DNA from: Streptomyces seoulensis
Lineage (GTDB): Bacteria > Actinomycetota > Actinomycetes > Streptomycetales > Streptomycetaceae
Length of the DNA: 64,000 nt
Direction of reading: 5' to 3'
Assembly: GCA_013364255.1 (NCBI GenBank)
Contig: CP054936.1
Location: forward strand, 1,240,001-1,304,000
This document shows, in pieces, positions 17,601 to 28,137 of this stretch. The first letter of the stretch is position 1, and each line of letters begins with the position of its first letter. The notes beneath the pieces are model-generated. The model was not told the origin of the DNA and made no database searches. It worked only from the letters and a program-made list of their open reading frames with translations. The translations under genes were made by a program, and so were the position numbers.

Positions 17601-20600
17601 CGAGACGGATGCCGCTGAACTGTCCGCCTCGGTGCGGGAGTTCGTAGCGGGCCGGCTGCCGGAGTACATGGTGCCGTCCGCCGTGGTCGTACTCCCGGAG
17701 CTGCCGTTGACCAGCAACGGAAAGCTCGACCGCAAGGCGCTTCCCAGCCCCGAGTACGCGGCTGCGGCGTCCGATTCGAGTCGGGCCCCCGTGTCGCTGG
17801 AGGAGGAGCTCCTGTGCCAGGCGTTCGCGCAGGTGCTGGGACTGCCCGCGGTGGGTGTGGAGGACGACTTCTTCGCTCTGGGCGGGCACTCCCTGCTCGC
17901 GACCCGGCTGGTGAGCCGGATACGGACGCTGCTCGGCGTGGAAGTGGGCATCCGTGAGCTGTTCGAGGCTCCCACGGTGGCGGGACTGGCCGCACAGCTG
18001 GCGGAGGCCGGCGAGGCGCGTGCCGCCCTGGTGCCGCTGGAGCGCCCGGAGCGGGTGCCGCTGTCGTACGGGCAGCGCCGTCTGTGGTTCATCGGCCAGT
18101 TGGAGGGCCCGAGCCAGACCTACAACAGCCCGGTGGCGCTGAAGCTCACCGGCCGGCTGAACCGGCAGGCGCTGGCCGACGCGCTGCGTGACCTGATCGT
18201 GCGCCACGAGTCCCTTCGGACGGTCTTCCGCGTGGTGGACGGCGAGCCGTACCAGCACGTCCTGGACGAGGACGAGATCGCCTGGGAGCTGCCGGCGGCC
18301 CCGATCACCTCCGCCGAGCTGCCCGACGCGCTCGCTCGGATCTCTTCGCACGCCTTCGACCTCGCCACCGAGGCGCCGCTGAAGGCGTGGCTCTTCGAGG
18401 TCGCTCCCGAGGAACACGTGCTGGCCCTGGTGGTGCACCACATCGCGGGCGACGGTTGGTCGACCCGGCCTCTGGCGCGCGACGTGTCGATGGCCTACGC
18501 GGCGCGGTGCGAGGGTCGGGAGCCCGGGTGGGACGCGTTGCCGGTGCAGTACGCGGATTACGCGTTGTGGCAGCGGGAACTGCTGGGCTCCGACGACGAC
18601 GCGGACAGCTTGATGTCACGCCAGGTGGCCTACTGGCGTGATGCGTTGGCGAGGGTCCCTGAGGAGTTGGGTCTTCCGTTCGACCGGCCTCGTCCGGTGG
18701 CGGCGTCGCATCAGGGGCATACGGCGGTGTTCGAGATGCCGTCGGAGTTGCACGCGCGGATGGTCGAGGTGGCCCGTGCCGAGGGTGTGACGGTGTTCAT
18801 GGTGTTGCAGGCGGCGTTGGCGGTGACGTTGTCGCGGTTGGGCGCGGGGACGGACATTCCGATCGGTTCGGCGATCGCGGGGCGTACGGACGAGGCGCTG
18901 GACGAGTTGGTCGGCTGCTTCGTGAACACGTTGGTGCTGCGGACGGATCTTTCGGGTGATCCGACGTTCGGGCAGGTGCTGGAGCGGGTCCGGGAGACGA
19001 GTCTTGCCGCGTTCGGGCATCAGGACGTGCCGTTCGAGCGGCTGGTGGAAGAACTCGCGCCGGCCCGGTCGCTGGCCCGGCACCCCCTCTTCCAGGTCGT
19101 CCTCACGATGCACAACACCGCGGAAGCGACCGTGTCGCTGCCCGGTCTCGACGTCGAGGTCCTGCCGACCGCTCGTCCGGCGGCCAAGTTCGACCTGGAC
19201 GTGATGGTCGGTGAGTCGTACGACGCCGACGGGGCGCCGATGGGCGTGCACGGAGCGGTGACGGTCGCGACCGATCTCTTCGACCCGGAGACCGCCCGGA
19301 CGCTGGCCGACCGCTGGGTCGGAGTGCTGGACCGGTTGCTGGCCGAGCCCGAGTCGCGACTGTCGACGGTGGACGTCGTGGACGAGGCCGAGCGGGATCG
19401 TGTGGTGGTGGAGTGGAACGACACGGCGGTGGAGTTGTCGCAGGTGTCGGTGTTGGGGCTGTTCGAGGAGCGGGTGGTGCGGTCGCCGGGTGCGGTGGCG
19501 GTGGTCGACGGGGACGGGGCGGTGTCGTTCGGGGAGTTGGATACGCGGGCGAATCGGCTGGCGCATTATCTGCGGGCGCAGGGTGTGGGCGGGGAGTCGG
19601 TGGTGGGGTTGTGTCTGCCGCGGGGTGTGGAGATGGTGGTGGGGATGCTCGCGGTGTGGAAGGCGGGCGCGGGGTATGTACCGGTGGACGCGGGACTGCC
19701 CGCGGAGCGGGTGGCGTTGGTCCTGCGGGACAGCGGCGCGGTGCTCACCCTGACCACGGAAGAGATCCTGGACGATCTCCCGGCGGGACGGCACCGTCTC
19801 GTCGCGGTGGACGATCCGCTGACTGCGATGCAGCTTGCGGCCGCCTCTGAGGCGGCGCCGGGGGTGGAGGTCCGGCCGGGGCAGGTGGCGTATGTGGTGT
19901 TCACGTCGGGTTCGACCGGGCGGCCGAAGGGTGTCGCGGTCACGCACGGCGGGCTGGCGAACTATGTGGCGTCGGTGCCGGAGCGGGTCGGGTTCGATGG
20001 CGGTGGCCGGTTTGCTGTGTTGCAGGGGCAGGCGACGGACTTGGCGAACACGACGGTGTTCGCGAGCCTGACGGGCGGGGGTGAGCTGCACTTCCTGGAC
20101 GAGGAGCTGGTCACGGACCCGGCGGCGGTGGCCGCGTACTTGACCGAGCACCGGATTGACTGCTTGAAGGCGGTGCCGTCGCATGTGGCGGCGCTGGGTG
20201 CCGAGTCGGTGGGGTCGGTGGGGTCGTTGGTTCTGGGTGGTGAGGCGGCTTCGCCGGAGTTGGTGAACGGCTTGCTGGACGCGGTCGGTGAGGGTTCGGC
20301 GGTGTTCAATCATTACGGGCCGACGGAGACGACGGTCGGTGTGGCGACGGTGTGTCTGTCGCGGGAGTTGGTGGCTGGTGGGGTGGTGCCGGTGGGTGCT
20401 CCGGTGGCGAATACGCGGGTGTATGTGCTGGATGAGTGGTTGCGTCCGGTGCCGGTGGGTGTGGTGGGTGAGTTGTATGTGGCGGGTGCGCAGGTGGCGC
20501 GTGGTTATGTGGGCCGGGCTGGGCTGACGGGTGAGCGGTTTGTTGCGTGTCCGTTCGGTGGTGTGGGTGAGCGGATGTATCGGACGGGGGACCGTGCCCG

Positions 20601-23600
20601 GTGGTCGGGTGAGGGCAATCTGGTGTTCGCGGGGCGTGCGGATGAGCAGGTGAAGATCCGTGGGTTCCGGGTGGAGCCGGGTGAGGTGCAGGCGGTCGTG
20701 GCCGCGCATCCGCTGGCCGAGGGGGCCGCGGTGGTCGCCCGGGAGGATGTTCCGGGGGATGTCCGCCTGGTCGCCTACGTCGTCACCGACGAGGCGGACG
20801 AGACGGATGCCGCTGAACTGTCCGCCTCAGTGCGGGAGTTCGTGGCGGCCCGGTTGCCGGAGTACATGGTGCCGTCCGCGGTGGTCGTGCTGCCGGAGCT
20901 GCCGCTGACCAGCAATGGGAAGTTGGATCGTAGGGGGTTGCCGGCGCCTGATTATGGTGCGGCTGCGACGGCGGACAGTGGGCGTGGTCCGGCGACGGTG
21001 CAGGAGGAGATTCTGTGCCAGGCGTTCGCGCAGGTGCTGGGTCTGTCGGCGGTGGGTGTGGACGACGATTTCTTCACGCTGGGCGGGCATTCGCTGCTGG
21101 CGGTGGCCCTGGTGGAGCAGTTGCGGGGTCAGGGTGTGTCGGTGTCGGTGCGGGCGTTGTTCCAGACGCCGACGCCGGCGGGTCTGGCCGCGGTGGCGGC
21201 TCCGGACGCGGTCGAGGTGCCGGAGAACCGGATACCTGAGGGCGCCGAGCACCTCACGCCGCAGATGCTGCCGTTGGTGGACCTGGACGAGGCCGAGGTG
21301 GCGCACATCGTCGGGCGGATCCCGGGCGGCGCGGCCAACATCGCCGACGTCTACCCGCTCGCCCCCCTCCAGGAAGGCATCCTCTTCCACCACCTGGTCG
21401 CCGACCAGGAGAACCGCGACGTCTATGTGCTGCCGATCGTGCTCGAACTCGACTCGCGGGAGCGGCTGGACGCGTTCCTCGGGGCGTTGCAGCGCGTGGT
21501 GGACCGGCACGACATATACCGCACCGCAATCCTCTGGGAGGACTTGCGCGAGCCGGTCCAGGTGGTGCTGCGCGAGGTGGAGCTGCCCGTCGAGGAGTTC
21601 GTGCCCGATCCCGAAAGCGGCGACACTGTACGGCAGTTGCTGGCGCACGCCGGAGGGTGGATGGACCTGCGCGGCGCTCCGCTGATCAGGGCGCACATCG
21701 CCGCCGAGCCGGGCAGCGGGCGGTGGGTGTGTCTGGTCCGCATCCACCAGACGGTGCGCGACCACACGAGTCAGGAAGCCCTGCTGCGTGAGCTGGGCGC
21801 GTTCCTGTCCGGGCGGGGCGACGCGCTGCCGGCGGCCCTTCCGTTCCGGGACTTCGTGGCCCAGGCCCGGTTGGGTGTGCCGAGGGAGGAGCACGAGCGG
21901 TACTTCGCCGAGCTGCTCGGGGACGTGCACGAGACCACGGCTCCGTACGGGCTGCTCGACGTGCACGGCGACGGCGCCGACGCGGACCGCGCGCGGTGGT
22001 CCGTCGAGGAGGAGCTGGCCGGCCGGGTGCGCAGAACGGCGCGGTCGCTGGGCGTGAGCCCGGCCACCCTGTTCCATCTGGCCTGGGCGCGAGTCCTGGC
22101 GACGGTCAGCGGCCGTGACGACGTCGTCTTCGGCACGGTGCTGTTCGGGCGGATGAACGCCGGCGCCGGAGCCGACCGGGTGCAGGGGCCCTTCATCAAC
22201 ACGCTCCCCGTACGGGTGCGGGTGGGATCGGCCGAGGTGCGCGACGTCCTGCTCGGCCTGCGCGACCAGCTCGCGGAGCTGCTGGCGCACGAGCACGCGC
22301 CGCTGGCTCTGGCGCAGCGGGCCAGCGGTGTGCCGGGCGGCAGCCCGCTGTTCACCTCGATCTTCAACTACCGGCACCATCAGACCGCCGACCAGGCGCC
22401 GAAGCCGGGCGGCGGCGCCCTGCTCGAAGGCGTGAACCCGCTGCTGACCCGCGAACGGACCAACTACCCGGTCGCGGTGGCCGTCGACGATCTCGGTTCG
22501 GGCTTCGCCCTCACCGTCGACGCGGTGGCTCCCGTGGACGCCGAGTCCGTCTGCGCCATGCTGCACACCGTGGTGGACAACCTGGTGGCGGCGTTGGAGG
22601 ACGTGCCCGAGACGCGGTTGGCGGCCATCGAGGCGATGCCGGCGCACGAACTGCGGCGGGTGCTGCGGGAGTGGACCGGCGGGCAAGCGCCGGTCGCCGC
22701 CGAGACGGCGTCGGAGCTGTTCGAGGCGCAGGCGGCGAGGACTCCCGACGCGGTGGCGGTCGCGTCCGGTACGACCGAGGTGTCGTACGCGGAACTCGAC
22801 GCGCGGGCCAACCGCCTGGCGCACCGGCTGAGGGATCACGGGGTGGGCGCGGAGTCCGTCGTGGGCCTTTGCCTGCCGCGCGGCGTCGAGGCGATCGCCG
22901 CGATCCTGGCCGTGTGGAAGGCGGGGGCGGCGTATCTGCCGCTGGACCCGGAGTACCCGGCCGAGCGGCTGGCGTTCATGCTCTCGGACAGCGGAGCCGA
23001 AGTCGTCGTCGGACACGGTGGTCTGACGCGGCGGTTCTCCGCACCCGGGCCGCGGGCGCTGAACCTGGACGACCCCGAGGTGGCCGCCGCCCTGGAGACC
23101 GCGCCGGTGACACCTCCCCGGGTGAGCACGGTGCCCGACCAGATGGCGTACGTGATCTACACGTCCGGTTCCACGGGGCGGCCCAAGGGGGTGGCGGTGT
23201 CGCACGCCGGGCTCGCGAACCTGGCCGCCGCACAGACGGACCGGTTCGCCGTGCACGGGTCGAGCAGGCTGCTCCAGTTCGCGTCGATGAGCTTCGACGC
23301 GGCGGTCTCGGACGTGGTGGTGGCTTTGTCGTCCGGCGCCTGCCTGGTGGTGGCCGACGCGGAGGAACTCCTGCCCGGCCCCGGGCTGGCGGGCGTCCTG
23401 TCCCGGCACGCGGTGACGCACGTGACCCTGCCGCCGGCGGTGCTGGCCGAGATGTCGCCCGAGGACCTGGCGCCGGTGTCGACGCTGGTCTCGGCCGGTG
23501 AGGCGCTGGACAGGCAGCTGGTGGCGCGCTGGGCGCCGGGACGGCGGCTGGTCAACGCCTACGGGCCGACGGAGACGACGGTCTGCGCGACGATGTCCCA

Positions 23601-24513
23601 GGTGCTGGCGCAGGGCGACGTCCCGGACATCGGCGGTCCGATCCGCGGCGTGCGGGCGTTCGTCCTGGACGAGCGCCTCGCCCCCGTGCCGGTCGGGGTG
23701 GCGGGCGATCTGTACGTCGCCGGCTCCAGCCTGGCCCGCGGGTACGTGGGACGGCCGGAGCTGACGGCCGAGCGGTTCGTCGCGTGCCCGTACACGCCGG
23801 CCGGAGAGCGGATGTACCGGACGGGCGACCGGGTGCGGTGGACGGCCGACGGCCGGCTGGTGTTCGCCGGCCGGGCGGACACCCAGGTGAAGGTCCGCGG
23901 CTTCCGCGTGGAGCCCGAGGAGATCGCGGCCGTGCTGACCGGGCACCCCGAGCTGGCCCGGGCCGCCGTCACCGTGCACGCGGACGCCACGGGCGACGGC
24001 CGGCTGGTGGCCTACGTCGTCCCCGCGGGCGACCGGGCCGACGTCGACGACCGCGCGCTGGGCCGGACGGTGCGTGACCATGTCGCGGGGAAACTGCCGC
24101 AGTACATGGTGCCGTCGGCGGTCGTGGTCCTCGACGCGCTGCCGCTGACGGTCAACGGCAAGCTGGACCGTGCGGCGCTGCCGGAGCCGGAGGTCGCCTC
24201 GTCGGCGGGTACGGGCCGGGAACCGGCCACGGACGAGGAGCGGATCCTGTGCGAGACCTTCGCCCGGGTGCTGAACGTGCCCGTGGTGGGTGTGGACGAC
24301 GACTTCTTCGCGCTCGGCGGTCACTCGCTGCTGGCCACCCGCCTGGTCAGCCGGGTGCGCACGGTGCTGGGCGAGGAACTGCCGATCCGTACGGTCTTCA
24401 CCTCGCCCACGCCGGCCGGGCTCGCGGGCTGGCTCGCCGGCCGGGGGAGCCAGAGCCACCGGCCGAAGGCCAGGCCCGCGCTGCGCCGTATGCGTGGGCG
24501 GGAGAACGAGTGA
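8656..24513 (+). CDS. Five-module nonribosomal peptide synthetase, C-A(decayed)-T-C-A-T-C-A-T-C-A-T-C-A-T, no thioesterase
   Basis: The product is 5285 residues if ATG 8656 is used; ATG 8722 ([15 protein letters not shown]) is the alternative and fits EntF-like C-domain openings better, but neither has a strong ribosome site. Five condensation, five adenylation-derived and five PCP domains are visible. The PCP Ser residues are 876, 1966, 3079, 4146 and 5224. Specificity codes read against GrsA are: module 1 none (A domain gutted), module 2 DLTKVGHIGK (Asp), modules 3 and 4 DLTKVGHVGK (Asp), module 5 DASTVAAVCK (Tyr-like aromatic). There are no epimerisation, methylation or TE domains. The first C domain suggests N-acylation by the neighbouring ACP system. 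The protein ends in a PCP and a basic tail, so the chain must be released by a separate protein or passed to an NRPS outside the window. Modules 3-4 are near copies. Confidence 0.96.
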   Translation: MPRRLLLSAAPVDESDRLGCAGMAASEGEYQELMAGQLAVWYAQQLDPENPVYNIAEYVEIRGDLDAGLLVRALRHTVYEAETARLRFRVEDDVPRQYLGDADEHPVELVDLTAEPDPHAAAETWMRARLRRPVDLTGGPLTGYAVIKAGPDRHYWLHCAHHLVMDGHSGRLFADRLARVYTALAEGRDPGQDHPLEPITVLLDEDRAYRSSATLSEDREYWLDALSDTARAGRSDGHGPRTLPQAPVRHWGEVGSDEATGLKRGARRLRTTLAGLTIAAACLYHHRTTGARDIVVGVPVVGRVGRRALAVPGMTSNILPIRVSVGRTTTVADLLGQIAARMRTATRHQRYRYEDMLRDLKLLGGAPLCDLVVNVMSFDYRLRFGDCTGTARNLANGPIDALSIDVYDRLDGAGLQVDVDVHRGARDLEPEEEICPRFLRILRSLAGAQPGDPVGRIDVLSARERTRVLADWNDTAAGAAPPPSVVELFETRAARTPDAAVGGPGGSHGDGMSFAELDARANRLARYLTAQGVGPESVIGLRTARDADAVVATLAVWKAGGACLPLDPELTAEETTRLLADSGAELVVGGPGGVPDPLPAGRFGVVDLDDPSVAERVNGLDAGPSAVRVPGQALAQVIAVPDPTGRSVPVGLTHGALANYVAWAADAYATEHGTRVPPYATPPVRPSVLHALLPQAATDESGRAGSTVHDGPQALLGCCVHATATGAGQDGPDALRRPLANNRAYVLDAALRPVAPGVPGELYVAGAGVARGFPGRAGATARRFVADPFAADGSRMYRAGVRVRWTTAGELEFPADAADAEPDRPGEPAAERPTGADAGHGPADARTELLSALFAEVLDLDSVDVDDDFFDLGGHSLLATQLVSRIRSTLNVELPMRAVFETPTIAGLAGRLAGADEARVVLVGRERPERVPLSFAQRRLWFLGRLEGPSATYNTPIVLKLSGRLDAAALKSAMRDVLGRHEALRTILPSDDGEPYQEVLGLDELDWELEEITVHDSGRAYEQLSRMTDLPELAASAEETLSELASAVVGAAGHVFDLAAEVPVRAWLFRTGREDEHVLVVLVHHIAGDGWSMGPLARDISTAYTARCAGRAPGWDPLPVQYADYTLWQRELLGSDDDPGSLLSRQVAYWRDALAGTPEELELPTDRPRPAVAGHRGRTAAFSVPGEVHARLLELARAEGVTPFMVLHGALAALLSRLGAGADVPIGSAVAGRMDEALDDLVGCFVNTLVIRTDLSGDPTFTEVLGRVREAGLGAFEHQDVPFERLVEELAPQRSLARHPLFQVVLTMNDIADGLIELPGLRAEMISTARPAAKFDLDVMVGEAFDADGAPAGIRGALTAAADLFGEGAAQRIAAWFVRTLTELVTAPATRLSRVAVLSPDERERVLTGWNDTASQPADVLLPARFEAQAARTADAVAVVSPGGSASFGELDGRANRLAHYLRAQGVGADSVVGLCLPRGVETLTGMLAVWKAGAAYLPLDPGQPAERIAFMLRDSRAVLTLTTEEILDELPAGRQRLVAIDGMMVAAQLAAAPTTAPGVEPLARQLAYVMYTSGSTGRPKGVAVTHGALANYVASVPARVGLGAPGGRYAVLQAQATDLGNTVVFASLTTGGELHVLDARTVTDPTAVAAYLAEHRIDFLKAVPSHVAALGPDGALPARALVLGGEAASPDLVRALLAAAGERAVFNHYGPTETTIGVATTRLTPEHAASGVIPVGTPAANTRLYVLDAALEPVAPGVVGELYAAGAQLARGYLGQPALTAERFVACPFAAGERMYRTGDRARWTADGQLVFVGRVDEQTKIRGFRIEPGEVRAVLAGHPQVARAAVVAREDVPGEVRLVAYVVADDEDTDHAALAAALRAFAGERLPEHMVPSAVVILETLPLTGNGKLDRAALPAPDYAAAAARSRRGPADLREEILCGAFAEVLGLENVGVDDDFFELGGHSLLATRLVSRIRTVLGVEMEIRTLFDAPTPAGVAAGLAGAEAARAALVARQRPERTPLSYGQRRLWFIGQLEGPSQTYNSPVVVRLTGQLDRQALGQALTDVIGRHEVLRTVFPVADGEPYQRVVPVGALDWDLTVVEVGQGGQPQRDDRLLDLDALSWTESVIDLPTIEPSPELPSGQVAPGDLAAAMARAAGYAFDLSVETPVRAWLFAVGPDEHVLVLVVHHIAGDGWSMGPLARDVSVAYGARCEGREPGWDALPVQYADYALWQRELLGSEQDADSLMSRQVAHWRAALAGAPEELGLPFDRPRPVAASHQGHTAVFEMPSELHARMVEVARAEGVTVFMVLQAALAVTLSRLGAGTDIPIGSAIAGRTDEALDELVGCFVNTLVLRTDLSGDPTFGQVLERVRETSLAAFGHQDVPFERLVEELAPARSLARHPLFQVVLTKLNASSGWESDAATLTLPGIRSTPLFLGKPSAKFDLDVMVEEEFDAQGEPAGVRGAVTVAADLFDAAAAGRLAERFLRVSSELTEDPSTRVSAADVLGAEERDRVVVEWNATEVPVAASTVLGLFEERVVRSPGAVAVVDGDGAVSFGELDGRANRLAHYLRAQGVGAESVVGLCLPRGVEMVVGMLAVWKAGAGYVPVDAGLPAERVALVLRDSGAVLTLTTEEILDDLPAGRHRLVAVDSPLTAMQLAAASEAAPGVEIRPGQVAYVVFTSGSTGRPKGVAVTHGGLANYVASVPEGVGFDGGGRFAVLQGQATDLANTTVFASLTGGGELHFLDEELVTDPAAVAAYLAEHDIDCLKAVPSHVAALGAESVGSVGSLVLGGEAASPELVNGLLDAVGEGSAVFNHYGPTETTVGVATVRLSRELVAGGVVPVGAPVANTRVYVLDEWLRPVPVGVVGELYVAGAQVARGYVGRAGLTGERFVACPFGGVGERMYRTGDRARWSGEGNLVFAGRADEQVKIRGFRVEPGEVQAVVAAHPLAEGAAVVAREDVPGDVRLVAYVVTDEADETDAAELSASVREFVAGRLPEYMVPSAVVVLPELPLTSNGKLDRKALPSPEYAAAASDSSRAPVSLEEELLCQAFAQVLGLPAVGVEDDFFALGGHSLLATRLVSRIRTLLGVEVGIRELFEAPTVAGLAAQLAEAGEARAALVPLERPERVPLSYGQRRLWFIGQLEGPSQTYNSPVALKLTGRLNRQALADALRDLIVRHESLRTVFRVVDGEPYQHVLDEDEIAWELPAAPITSAELPDALARISSHAFDLATEAPLKAWLFEVAPEEHVLALVVHHIAGDGWSTRPLARDVSMAYAARCEGREPGWDALPVQYADYALWQRELLGSDDDADSLMSRQVAYWRDALARVPEELGLPFDRPRPVAASHQGHTAVFEMPSELHARMVEVARAEGVTVFMVLQAALAVTLSRLGAGTDIPIGSAIAGRTDEALDELVGCFVNTLVLRTDLSGDPTFGQVLERVRETSLAAFGHQDVPFERLVEELAPARSLARHPLFQVVLTMHNTAEATVSLPGLDVEVLPTARPAAKFDLDVMVGESYDADGAPMGVHGAVTVATDLFDPETARTLADRWVGVLDRLLAEPESRLSTVDVVDEAERDRVVVEWNDTAVELSQVSVLGLFEERVVRSPGAVAVVDGDGAVSFGELDTRANRLAHYLRAQGVGGESVVGLCLPRGVEMVVGMLAVWKAGAGYVPVDAGLPAERVALVLRDSGAVLTLTTEEILDDLPAGRHRLVAVDDPLTAMQLAAASEAAPGVEVRPGQVAYVVFTSGSTGRPKGVAVTHGGLANYVASVPERVGFDGGGRFAVLQGQATDLANTTVFASLTGGGELHFLDEELVTDPAAVAAYLTEHRIDCLKAVPSHVAALGAESVGSVGSLVLGGEAASPELVNGLLDAVGEGSAVFNHYGPTETTVGVATVCLSRELVAGGVVPVGAPVANTRVYVLDEWLRPVPVGVVGELYVAGAQVARGYVGRAGLTGERFVACPFGGVGERMYRTGDRARWSGEGNLVFAGRADEQVKIRGFRVEPGEVQAVVAAHPLAEGAAVVAREDVPGDVRLVAYVVTDEADETDAAELSASVREFVAARLPEYMVPSAVVVLPELPLTSNGKLDRRGLPAPDYGAAATADSGRGPATVQEEILCQAFAQVLGLSAVGVDDDFFTLGGHSLLAVALVEQLRGQGVSVSVRALFQTPTPAGLAAVAAPDAVEVPENRIPEGAEHLTPQMLPLVDLDEAEVAHIVGRIPGGAANIADVYPLAPLQEGILFHHLVADQENRDVYVLPIVLELDSRERLDAFLGALQRVVDRHDIYRTAILWEDLREPVQVVLREVELPVEEFVPDPESGDTVRQLLAHAGGWMDLRGAPLIRAHIAAEPGSGRWVCLVRIHQTVRDHTSQEALLRELGAFLSGRGDALPAALPFRDFVAQARLGVPREEHERYFAELLGDVHETTAPYGLLDVHGDGADADRARWSVEEELAGRVRRTARSLGVSPATLFHLAWARVLATVSGRDDVVFGTVLFGRMNAGAGADRVQGPFINTLPVRVRVGSAEVRDVLLGLRDQLAELLAHEHAPLALAQRASGVPGGSPLFTSIFNYRHHQTADQAPKPGGGALLEGVNPLLTRERTNYPVAVAVDDLGSGFALTVDAVAPVDAESVCAMLHTVVDNLVAALEDVPETRLAAIEAMPAHELRRVLREWTGGQAPVAAETASELFEAQAARTPDAVAVASGTTEVSYAELDARANRLAHRLRDHGVGAESVVGLCLPRGVEAIAAILAVWKAGAAYLPLDPEYPAERLAFMLSDSGAEVVVGHGGLTRRFSAPGPRALNLDDPEVAAALETAPVTPPRVSTVPDQMAYVIYTSGSTGRPKGVAVSHAGLANLAAAQTDRFAVHGSSRLLQFASMSFDAAVSDVVVALSSGACLVVADAEELLPGPGLAGVLSRHAVTHVTLPPAVLAEMSPEDLAPVSTLVSAGEALDRQLVARWAPGRRLVNAYGPTETTVCATMSQVLAQGDVPDIGGPIRGVRAFVLDERLAPVPVGVAGDLYVAGSSLARGYVGRPELTAERFVACPYTPAGERMYRTGDRVRWTADGRLVFAGRADTQVKVRGFRVEPEEIAAVLTGHPELARAAVTVHADATGDGRLVAYVVPAGDRADVDDRALGRTVRDHVAGKLPQYMVPSAVVVLDALPLTVNGKLDRAALPEPEVASSAGTGREPATDEERILCETFARVLNVPVVGVDDDFFALGGHSLLATRLVSRVRTVLGEELPIRTVFTSPTPAGLAGWLAGRGSQSHRPKARPALRRMRGRENE
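8740..11410 (+). other. NRPS module 1: C, degenerate A, PCP
   Basis: The C domain keeps HHLVMDG (residues 161-167) and opens like EntF-type or starter C domains ([19 protein letters not shown]). The A-derived part (about 10090-11110) keeps the A2-like stretch [13 protein letters not shown] and an A6-like stretch. Its P-loop reads [12 protein letters not shown] instead of [10 protein letters not shown], the A4/A5 substrate-pocket region is missing, YRTGDR has become YRAGVR, and A8-A10 with the catalytic Lys are gone. The PCP (Ser876) is intact. The module therefore needs an amino acid delivered in trans. Confidence 0.9.
11430..14670 (+). other. NRPS module 2: C-A(Asp)-PCP
   Basis: C domain with HHIAGDG at residues 1084-1090. 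The A domain is complete ([29 protein letters not shown]). Pocket residues read D-L-T-K-V-G-H-I-G-K, the standard Asp code. PCP Ser1966. Confidence 0.92.
14700..17990 (+). other. NRPS module 3: C-A(Asp)-PCP
   Basis: C domain with HHIAGDG at residue 2189, intact A domain with code D-L-T-K-V-G-H-V-G-K (Asp), PCP Ser3079. From about 15300 the codon choice shifts to T/G-rich synonymous codons and closely matches module 4. The C domain contains an extra ~40-residue acidic stretch (around 14960-15090) not found in module 4. Confidence 0.92.
18040..21200 (+). other. NRPS module 4: C-A(Asp)-PCP
   Basis: C domain with HHIAGDG at residue 3261, code D-L-T-K-V-G-H-V-G-K (Asp), PCP Ser4146. The A domain is nearly identical to that of module 3 at the DNA level, offset by 3198 bases. 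The PCP diverges ([19 protein letters not shown]), probably because it docks with the unusual C domain that follows. Confidence 0.92.
21260..24440 (+). other. NRPS module 5: atypical C, A(aromatic), PCP
   Basis: The C domain belongs to the [16 protein letters not shown] subgroup, whose active motif is usually HHLVxDH. Here it reads H4364-Q-T-V-R-D-H, so the catalytic second His is Gln. The A domain is complete with pocket D-A-S-T-V-A-A-V-C-K, the code listed for Tyr. The PCP (Ser5224) is the last domain of the protein. Confidence 0.88.
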
Positions 24514-24562
24514 GGGAACTGTCGCGCGGCGACTGACCGCGCCGGGACGGCCGTAGGCCGGT

Positions 24563-24596
24563 GAGCCCGTCCCGCCCGACCGGGCGGGGCGGGCTC
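24563..24596 (+). terminator. Terminator hairpin downstream of the NRPS gene
   Basis: 15-bp G/C stem with one wobble pair, 50 bases after the NRPS stop; no T tract. Confidence 0.7.
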
Positions 24597-24760
24597 CCGC
24601 CCGTGCGGATGGCCCCCGTCCGGCCTTCCGGGTCTCCACGAGGAGGCCGGAAACCCGGGCGGGGGCCACGTGTGTTGGGCCCTGCCGGGGTGTCGCCCGG
24701 CGTACCAGGACGAACGCCCCGGCCCGAGGACGGACATGCCGCCCCCGGGCCCGGAACGCA

Positions 24761-24791
24761 TGAACCGCCCGGACCGGGGCCGGGCGGTTCA
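24761..24791 (-). terminator. Terminator hairpin downstream of the ABC permease gene
   Basis: Perfect 12-bp stem with a 7-base loop, 29 bases beyond the minus-strand permease stop. Confidence 0.7.
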
Positions 24792-24819
24792 CGTGAGGTG
24801 GCGGGTGTTCCGCCGGGTG

Positions 24820-27234
24820 CTACTCGGTGCGCAGCGCGGTGGCCGTACGGGTCCTGGCCGCCCAGCTGGCCGGGACCAGCGCGCCCAGCATCGCGAGCAC
24901 GACGCCGCCCAGCCCCAGCAGGAGCAGCTGGCCCGGACCGTACACGTCGATGACCGACGCCGGCATGCTGGTGCCCACGGCACGCCCCATCACGGGCATG
25001 ACCAGGCGATGCAGCAGGTATCCCACCGGCACGCCCAGCAGTCCGCCGATCACGCCGATCGCGGCCACCGAGGCGAGTACGAGACTCACCGTCTGCCGCG
25101 GCGACATGCCGATCGCCTTGCACACACCCAGGTCGTGGACGCGTTCGCGGGTGTCCAGCACGACGGAGTTGAGCACGCCGAGGCCGGCCACGGAGACCAG
25201 CATCAGGGTGAGCAGCACCGCCATCGCGTCCATGATGAGGATGACGCCCTTCTGGTCGGCGGGCGGGACGGTCGTGGCGTCGCCGCCCAGCGGCTGCACC
25301 AGCGCCGCCACCTTCTGGGCGTACTCGTCGGCCGAGACGCCGGAGTCGACGTCGACGAGGAACGTGTCGGGCCGGGCCGACGGGAAGTCGGCCATGTCCG
25401 CGTGGATCTCCAGCTCGTTGCCCGAGGTGTCGAAGGTCTCGCCCACGATCCGCAGGTCGGCGCTCTCCTTCTCGTAGGTCAACCGCACCGTGTCGCCGAC
25501 CTTGGTGCTGGTCCGCTCCAGGAAGCGGGACGGCACCACGACCTGCCCCCGGCTGGTGATCCAGTGCCCGGAGAGCATGTCGTAGCTGCCGGCGCGCGAG
25601 TCGCCCTCGTAGAGGCTGGCCTGGACCGAGCCGGAGACCCCGGCCACGGCGACGTCGGTCTGGAGCTTGCCGTAGTAGGACTTCAGCCCGGCCACCGACT
25701 TGATGGCGGCGCGCACCTTCGCCGGGTCGGCGACCTTGGGCCGGGACGTGGTGGCGGTGCTGCTGGCGGGGGACGGGCTCGGGGCCTCGCCTGCCACGGG
25801 AGGCGGCGGCGGGGGAGCCATGCTGTTCAGCCTGACCGTCGTGACCGTGACCGCGGCGCGGCTCTCGGGGTCCTGCGAGGAGCCGACCGCGCTCAGGGAC
25901 GAGGTCAGTCCGACCGCGAAGGTCGCCGCGACCGTGCCGAACGCCACCGCGAGCAGCATCGCGAGGGCCCGGACCGGATGGGTGAAGGGGGTGGCGAGGC
26001 CGTAGGTCACCGGCCGGGGCAGCGGCAGCCGTCCCAGCGCCCGGTGCGCCCACTGCCCGCGTCCGGTGCGCGGCGCCCGGCCGACCGCGATGGCCTCGAC
26101 CGTGTGCAGCCGTCCGGCCCGCAGCGCGGGAACCAGCGCCGCGAGCGCCACGACGAGCAGTGCGGCGGCCGGCACCGCGATGTCCACCCACCAGGCCACC
26201 GACAGCGACACGGTGCCGTACACCGACTCGGTGTCCGACAGCAGCGGCACCGCCAGGACGTTGCCCAGCACCACTCCCACGGCGATGCCGGCGCCGGCCG
26301 GGATCAACGCCTGGGCCACGTAGGCGCGGACGACCTCGCGCGGGGTGAAGCCGATGGCCTTGAGGATGCCGATCCTGCGCAGACTGGTGCCGACCGCGCC
26401 GCTGATCACACTGCTGACGATGATCACCGACATGACGATGCCGAGCACGCCGAACGCCATCACGAACGGGACGGTCGCCGCCGCGCCCTGGTCCGCCGCG
26501 CGCTTGGTGTCCAGCCAGGACTGCGTACCCAGCATCGCGCCGGGCCCCACGGCGGCGGCGAGCTTCGCCCGGTCGGCGAGGATCTGCCGCGCCGTGCCCG
26601 CGGAGTCGAAGCGGTAGAGCATCTGGCTCGTCACCGGGCTGCCCTGCGCCGCCAGCGCGTCGACCTGCTCCGGAACCGCCCAGGCGTCGGCGGTCCTGCT
26701 GGCCGACACGGCGAAGCCGACGATGGACAGGGTCGGGGCGTTCGCGGTGTCCGACGTCCTCAACGAGGAGCCGATCTCGAACGAGGGTCCCTCGAACGAA
26801 GCGCCGAGCACGATCTCGCCCGGCTTCTGCGCCCAGCGGCCCGACTTGAGTTCCACCCGGTCCACGTCACCGTCCGGGCCGGACCGCCCGACCAGGGTCA
26901 GCGTGGGCATCTGGAAGCCCGTCCGGTCCACCGGCCGGAACGCCGTGGACGGGTACGGTCCCGCGCTCGCGGTGACGCCGTCCAGGTTCCCGGTCCCCGC
27001 CAGCTGCGCCGCGCTCGCCTTGGCCGGATCGAACTGCGCGGTGATGTGCGCGCCCCGCTGCCGGCCGAAGGCGTGGTCGAAGGGCGCGGCCGCGGCGACC
27101 ATCAGCGACCCGGCGACCACGGCCGAGGCGACGGCCATCATGGTGGCCACGGCGATCACCAGCGTCTGCACTCTGCGCCGGCCCACTCCGGAGCGTACGA
27201 CCCGGCCCAGTGCGCCGTTCCCGAATACGCTCAT
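24820..27234 (-). CDS. ABC transporter permease, MacB/FtsX type
   Basis: The product is 804 residues in the plasma membrane. An N-terminal membrane segment follows MSVFGNGALGRVVRSG. Two FtsX-like blocks are seen: one ends with SLRRIGILKAIGFTPREVVRAYVAQAL, the second with RERVHDLGVCKAIGMSPRQTVSLVL; each has the xxLGxxKAIGxxxxxV coupling helix that contacts the ATPase. Between them lies a long extracytoplasmic domain with a Pro-rich strip of six consecutive Pro at about 25802-25819. The start is ATG 27234, overlapping the ATPase stop as ATGA; the longer in-frame start at 27303 lies inside the ATPase gene. With the ATPase it forms an export or resistance pump; placed between the NRPS and the regulators, it probably exports or protects against the lipopeptide. 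Confidence 0.93.
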   Translation of the reverse strand: MSVFGNGALGRVVRSGVGRRRVQTLVIAVATMMAVASAVVAGSLMVAAAAPFDHAFGRQRGAHITAQFDPAKASAAQLAGTGNLDGVTASAGPYPSTAFRPVDRTGFQMPTLTLVGRSGPDGDVDRVELKSGRWAQKPGEIVLGASFEGPSFEIGSSLRTSDTANAPTLSIVGFAVSASRTADAWAVPEQVDALAAQGSPVTSQMLYRFDSAGTARQILADRAKLAAAVGPGAMLGTQSWLDTKRAADQGAAATVPFVMAFGVLGIVMSVIIVSSVISGAVGTSLRRIGILKAIGFTPREVVRAYVAQALIPAGAGIAVGVVLGNVLAVPLLSDTESVYGTVSLSVAWWVDIAVPAAALLVVALAALVPALRAGRLHTVEAIAVGRAPRTGRGQWAHRALGRLPLPRPVTYGLATPFTHPVRALAMLLAVAFGTVAATFAVGLTSSLSAVGSSQDPESRAAVTVTTVRLNSMAPPPPPPVAGEAPSPSPASSTATTSRPKVADPAKVRAAIKSVAGLKSYYGKLQTDVAVAGVSGSVQASLYEGDSRAGSYDMLSGHWITSRGQVVVPSRFLERTSTKVGDTVRLTYEKESADLRIVGETFDTSGNELEIHADMADFPSARPDTFLVDVDSGVSADEYAQKVAALVQPLGGDATTVPPADQKGVILIMDAMAVLLTLMLVSVAGLGVLNSVVLDTRERVHDLGVCKAIGMSPRQTVSLVLASVAAIGVIGGLLGVPVGYLLHRLVMPVMGRAVGTSMPASVIDVYGPGQLLLLGLGGVVLAMLGALVPASWAARTRTATALRTE

Positions 27235-27923
27235 CGGACGGCCCGCGCGTACGTGTCGAGGGCGAGGTGACCGTCGACCAGGTGGATCGTGCGGCTCGCG
27301 CACGCCTCCGCCAGCGCCAGGTCGTGCGTCACCAGCACGATGCTCTGGCCGCCGCGGTGCAGGTCCACCAGCAGGTCGCGGACGTCGTGACCTGAGGCGG
27401 TGTCCAGCGCGCCGGTGGGCTCGTCGGCGAGCAGCAGTGCGGGGCGGTTGATCAACGCCCGGGCCACACCGACCCGTTGGCGCTCGCCGCCGGACAGCCG
27501 GCCCGGGTAGGCGCGGGCGTGCTTCTGGATGCCCAGCATCTCCATCAGCTCGTGCGCGCGGGTTGCGGCCGCGCGCCGGCTCGTCCCGGTCAGCTGGGCC
27601 GGGAGCTGGATGTTGTCGATGACGGTGAGGTCGTCGAGCAGGTTGAAGAACTGGAAGGCCATGCCGATGTACTCGCGACGGAACTTGGCGAGGGCGTGCT
27701 CGCTCAGCTGGTCGATCCGCCGGCCGGCCACGATGACGGCGCCGTCGGTCGGCTTGTCCAGGCCGGCGATGAGGTTCAGCAGCGTGGACTTGCCGCTGCC
27801 CGAGGGGCCTGTCACGGCGAGGGCCTCACCCTGGGCGATGCTGAGCGTGAGCGGTCCGAGCGCCGGCGTGCCGGCGCTGTCGTAGCGCTTCGACACACCC
27901 TCCAGTTCGATCACTTGATTCAT
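27231..27923 (-). CDS. ABC transporter ATP-binding protein, MacB/LolD type
   Basis: The product is 230 residues with Walker A GPSGSGKST, signature LSGGERQRVGVARAL, Walker B ALLLADEPTGALD and the H-loop VLVTHDLAL. FQFFNLLDDLTVIDNI is the Q-loop of the three-component LolD/MacB class, matching the FtsX-type permease encoded immediately downstream (ATGA overlap). Start chosen at ATG 27923 because AAGGACGG lies upstream; an earlier ATG at 27956 has no ribosome site. First gene of a two-gene operon, divergent from the histidine kinase gene, an arrangement typical of sensor-controlled peptide-antibiotic resistance modules. Confidence 0.95.
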   Translation of the reverse strand: MNQVIELEGVSKRYDSAGTPALGPLTLSIAQGEALAVTGPSGSGKSTLLNLIAGLDKPTDGAVIVAGRRIDQLSEHALAKFRREYIGMAFQFFNLLDDLTVIDNIQLPAQLTGTSRRAAATRAHELMEMLGIQKHARAYPGRLSGGERQRVGVARALINRPALLLADEPTGALDTASGHDVRDLLVDLHRGGQSIVLVTHDLALAEACASRTIHLVDGHLALDTYARAVR

Positions 27924-28137
27924 CGACTTGTCCGTCCTTACGGTCGCGAGAGACACATGCCGTTGCCGACCCTGTGAACCTAGAGGCTGTCAGCTGTGGG
28001 GCGCGTCGGCCGCGGAACCCACATCAAGCCCTTCCAGCGGATGATCCAGTCGCGGACTCCTACCTGAGGAGTAGACCTCAGGGCCGATGCCCTGGTCGAA
28101 CAGGCGGACGCCGACCGGGCGCCGGGCGCAGCACAAT

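Larger units (their letters stand above)
24514..24819. other. Convergent intergenic region with stacked terminator hairpins
   Basis: No gene is seen in these 306 bases between the ends of the NRPS and the ABC permease. They hold three hairpins: 24563-24577 with 24582-24596 (15 bp, one G-T pair), 24611-24622 with 24656-24667 (12-bp outer stem, one G-T pair), and 24761-24772 with 24780-24791 (12 bp perfect). The first would end the NRPS transcript and the last the ABC transcript. Confidence 0.75.

Noticed and set aside
8629..18441. A 3270-residue open frame antisense to the NRPS
   Set aside because: It mirrors the PCP/A/C repeats, is rich in Arg, His, Gln and Pro, and has no domain; long antisense frames are expected in DNA of such high GC content.
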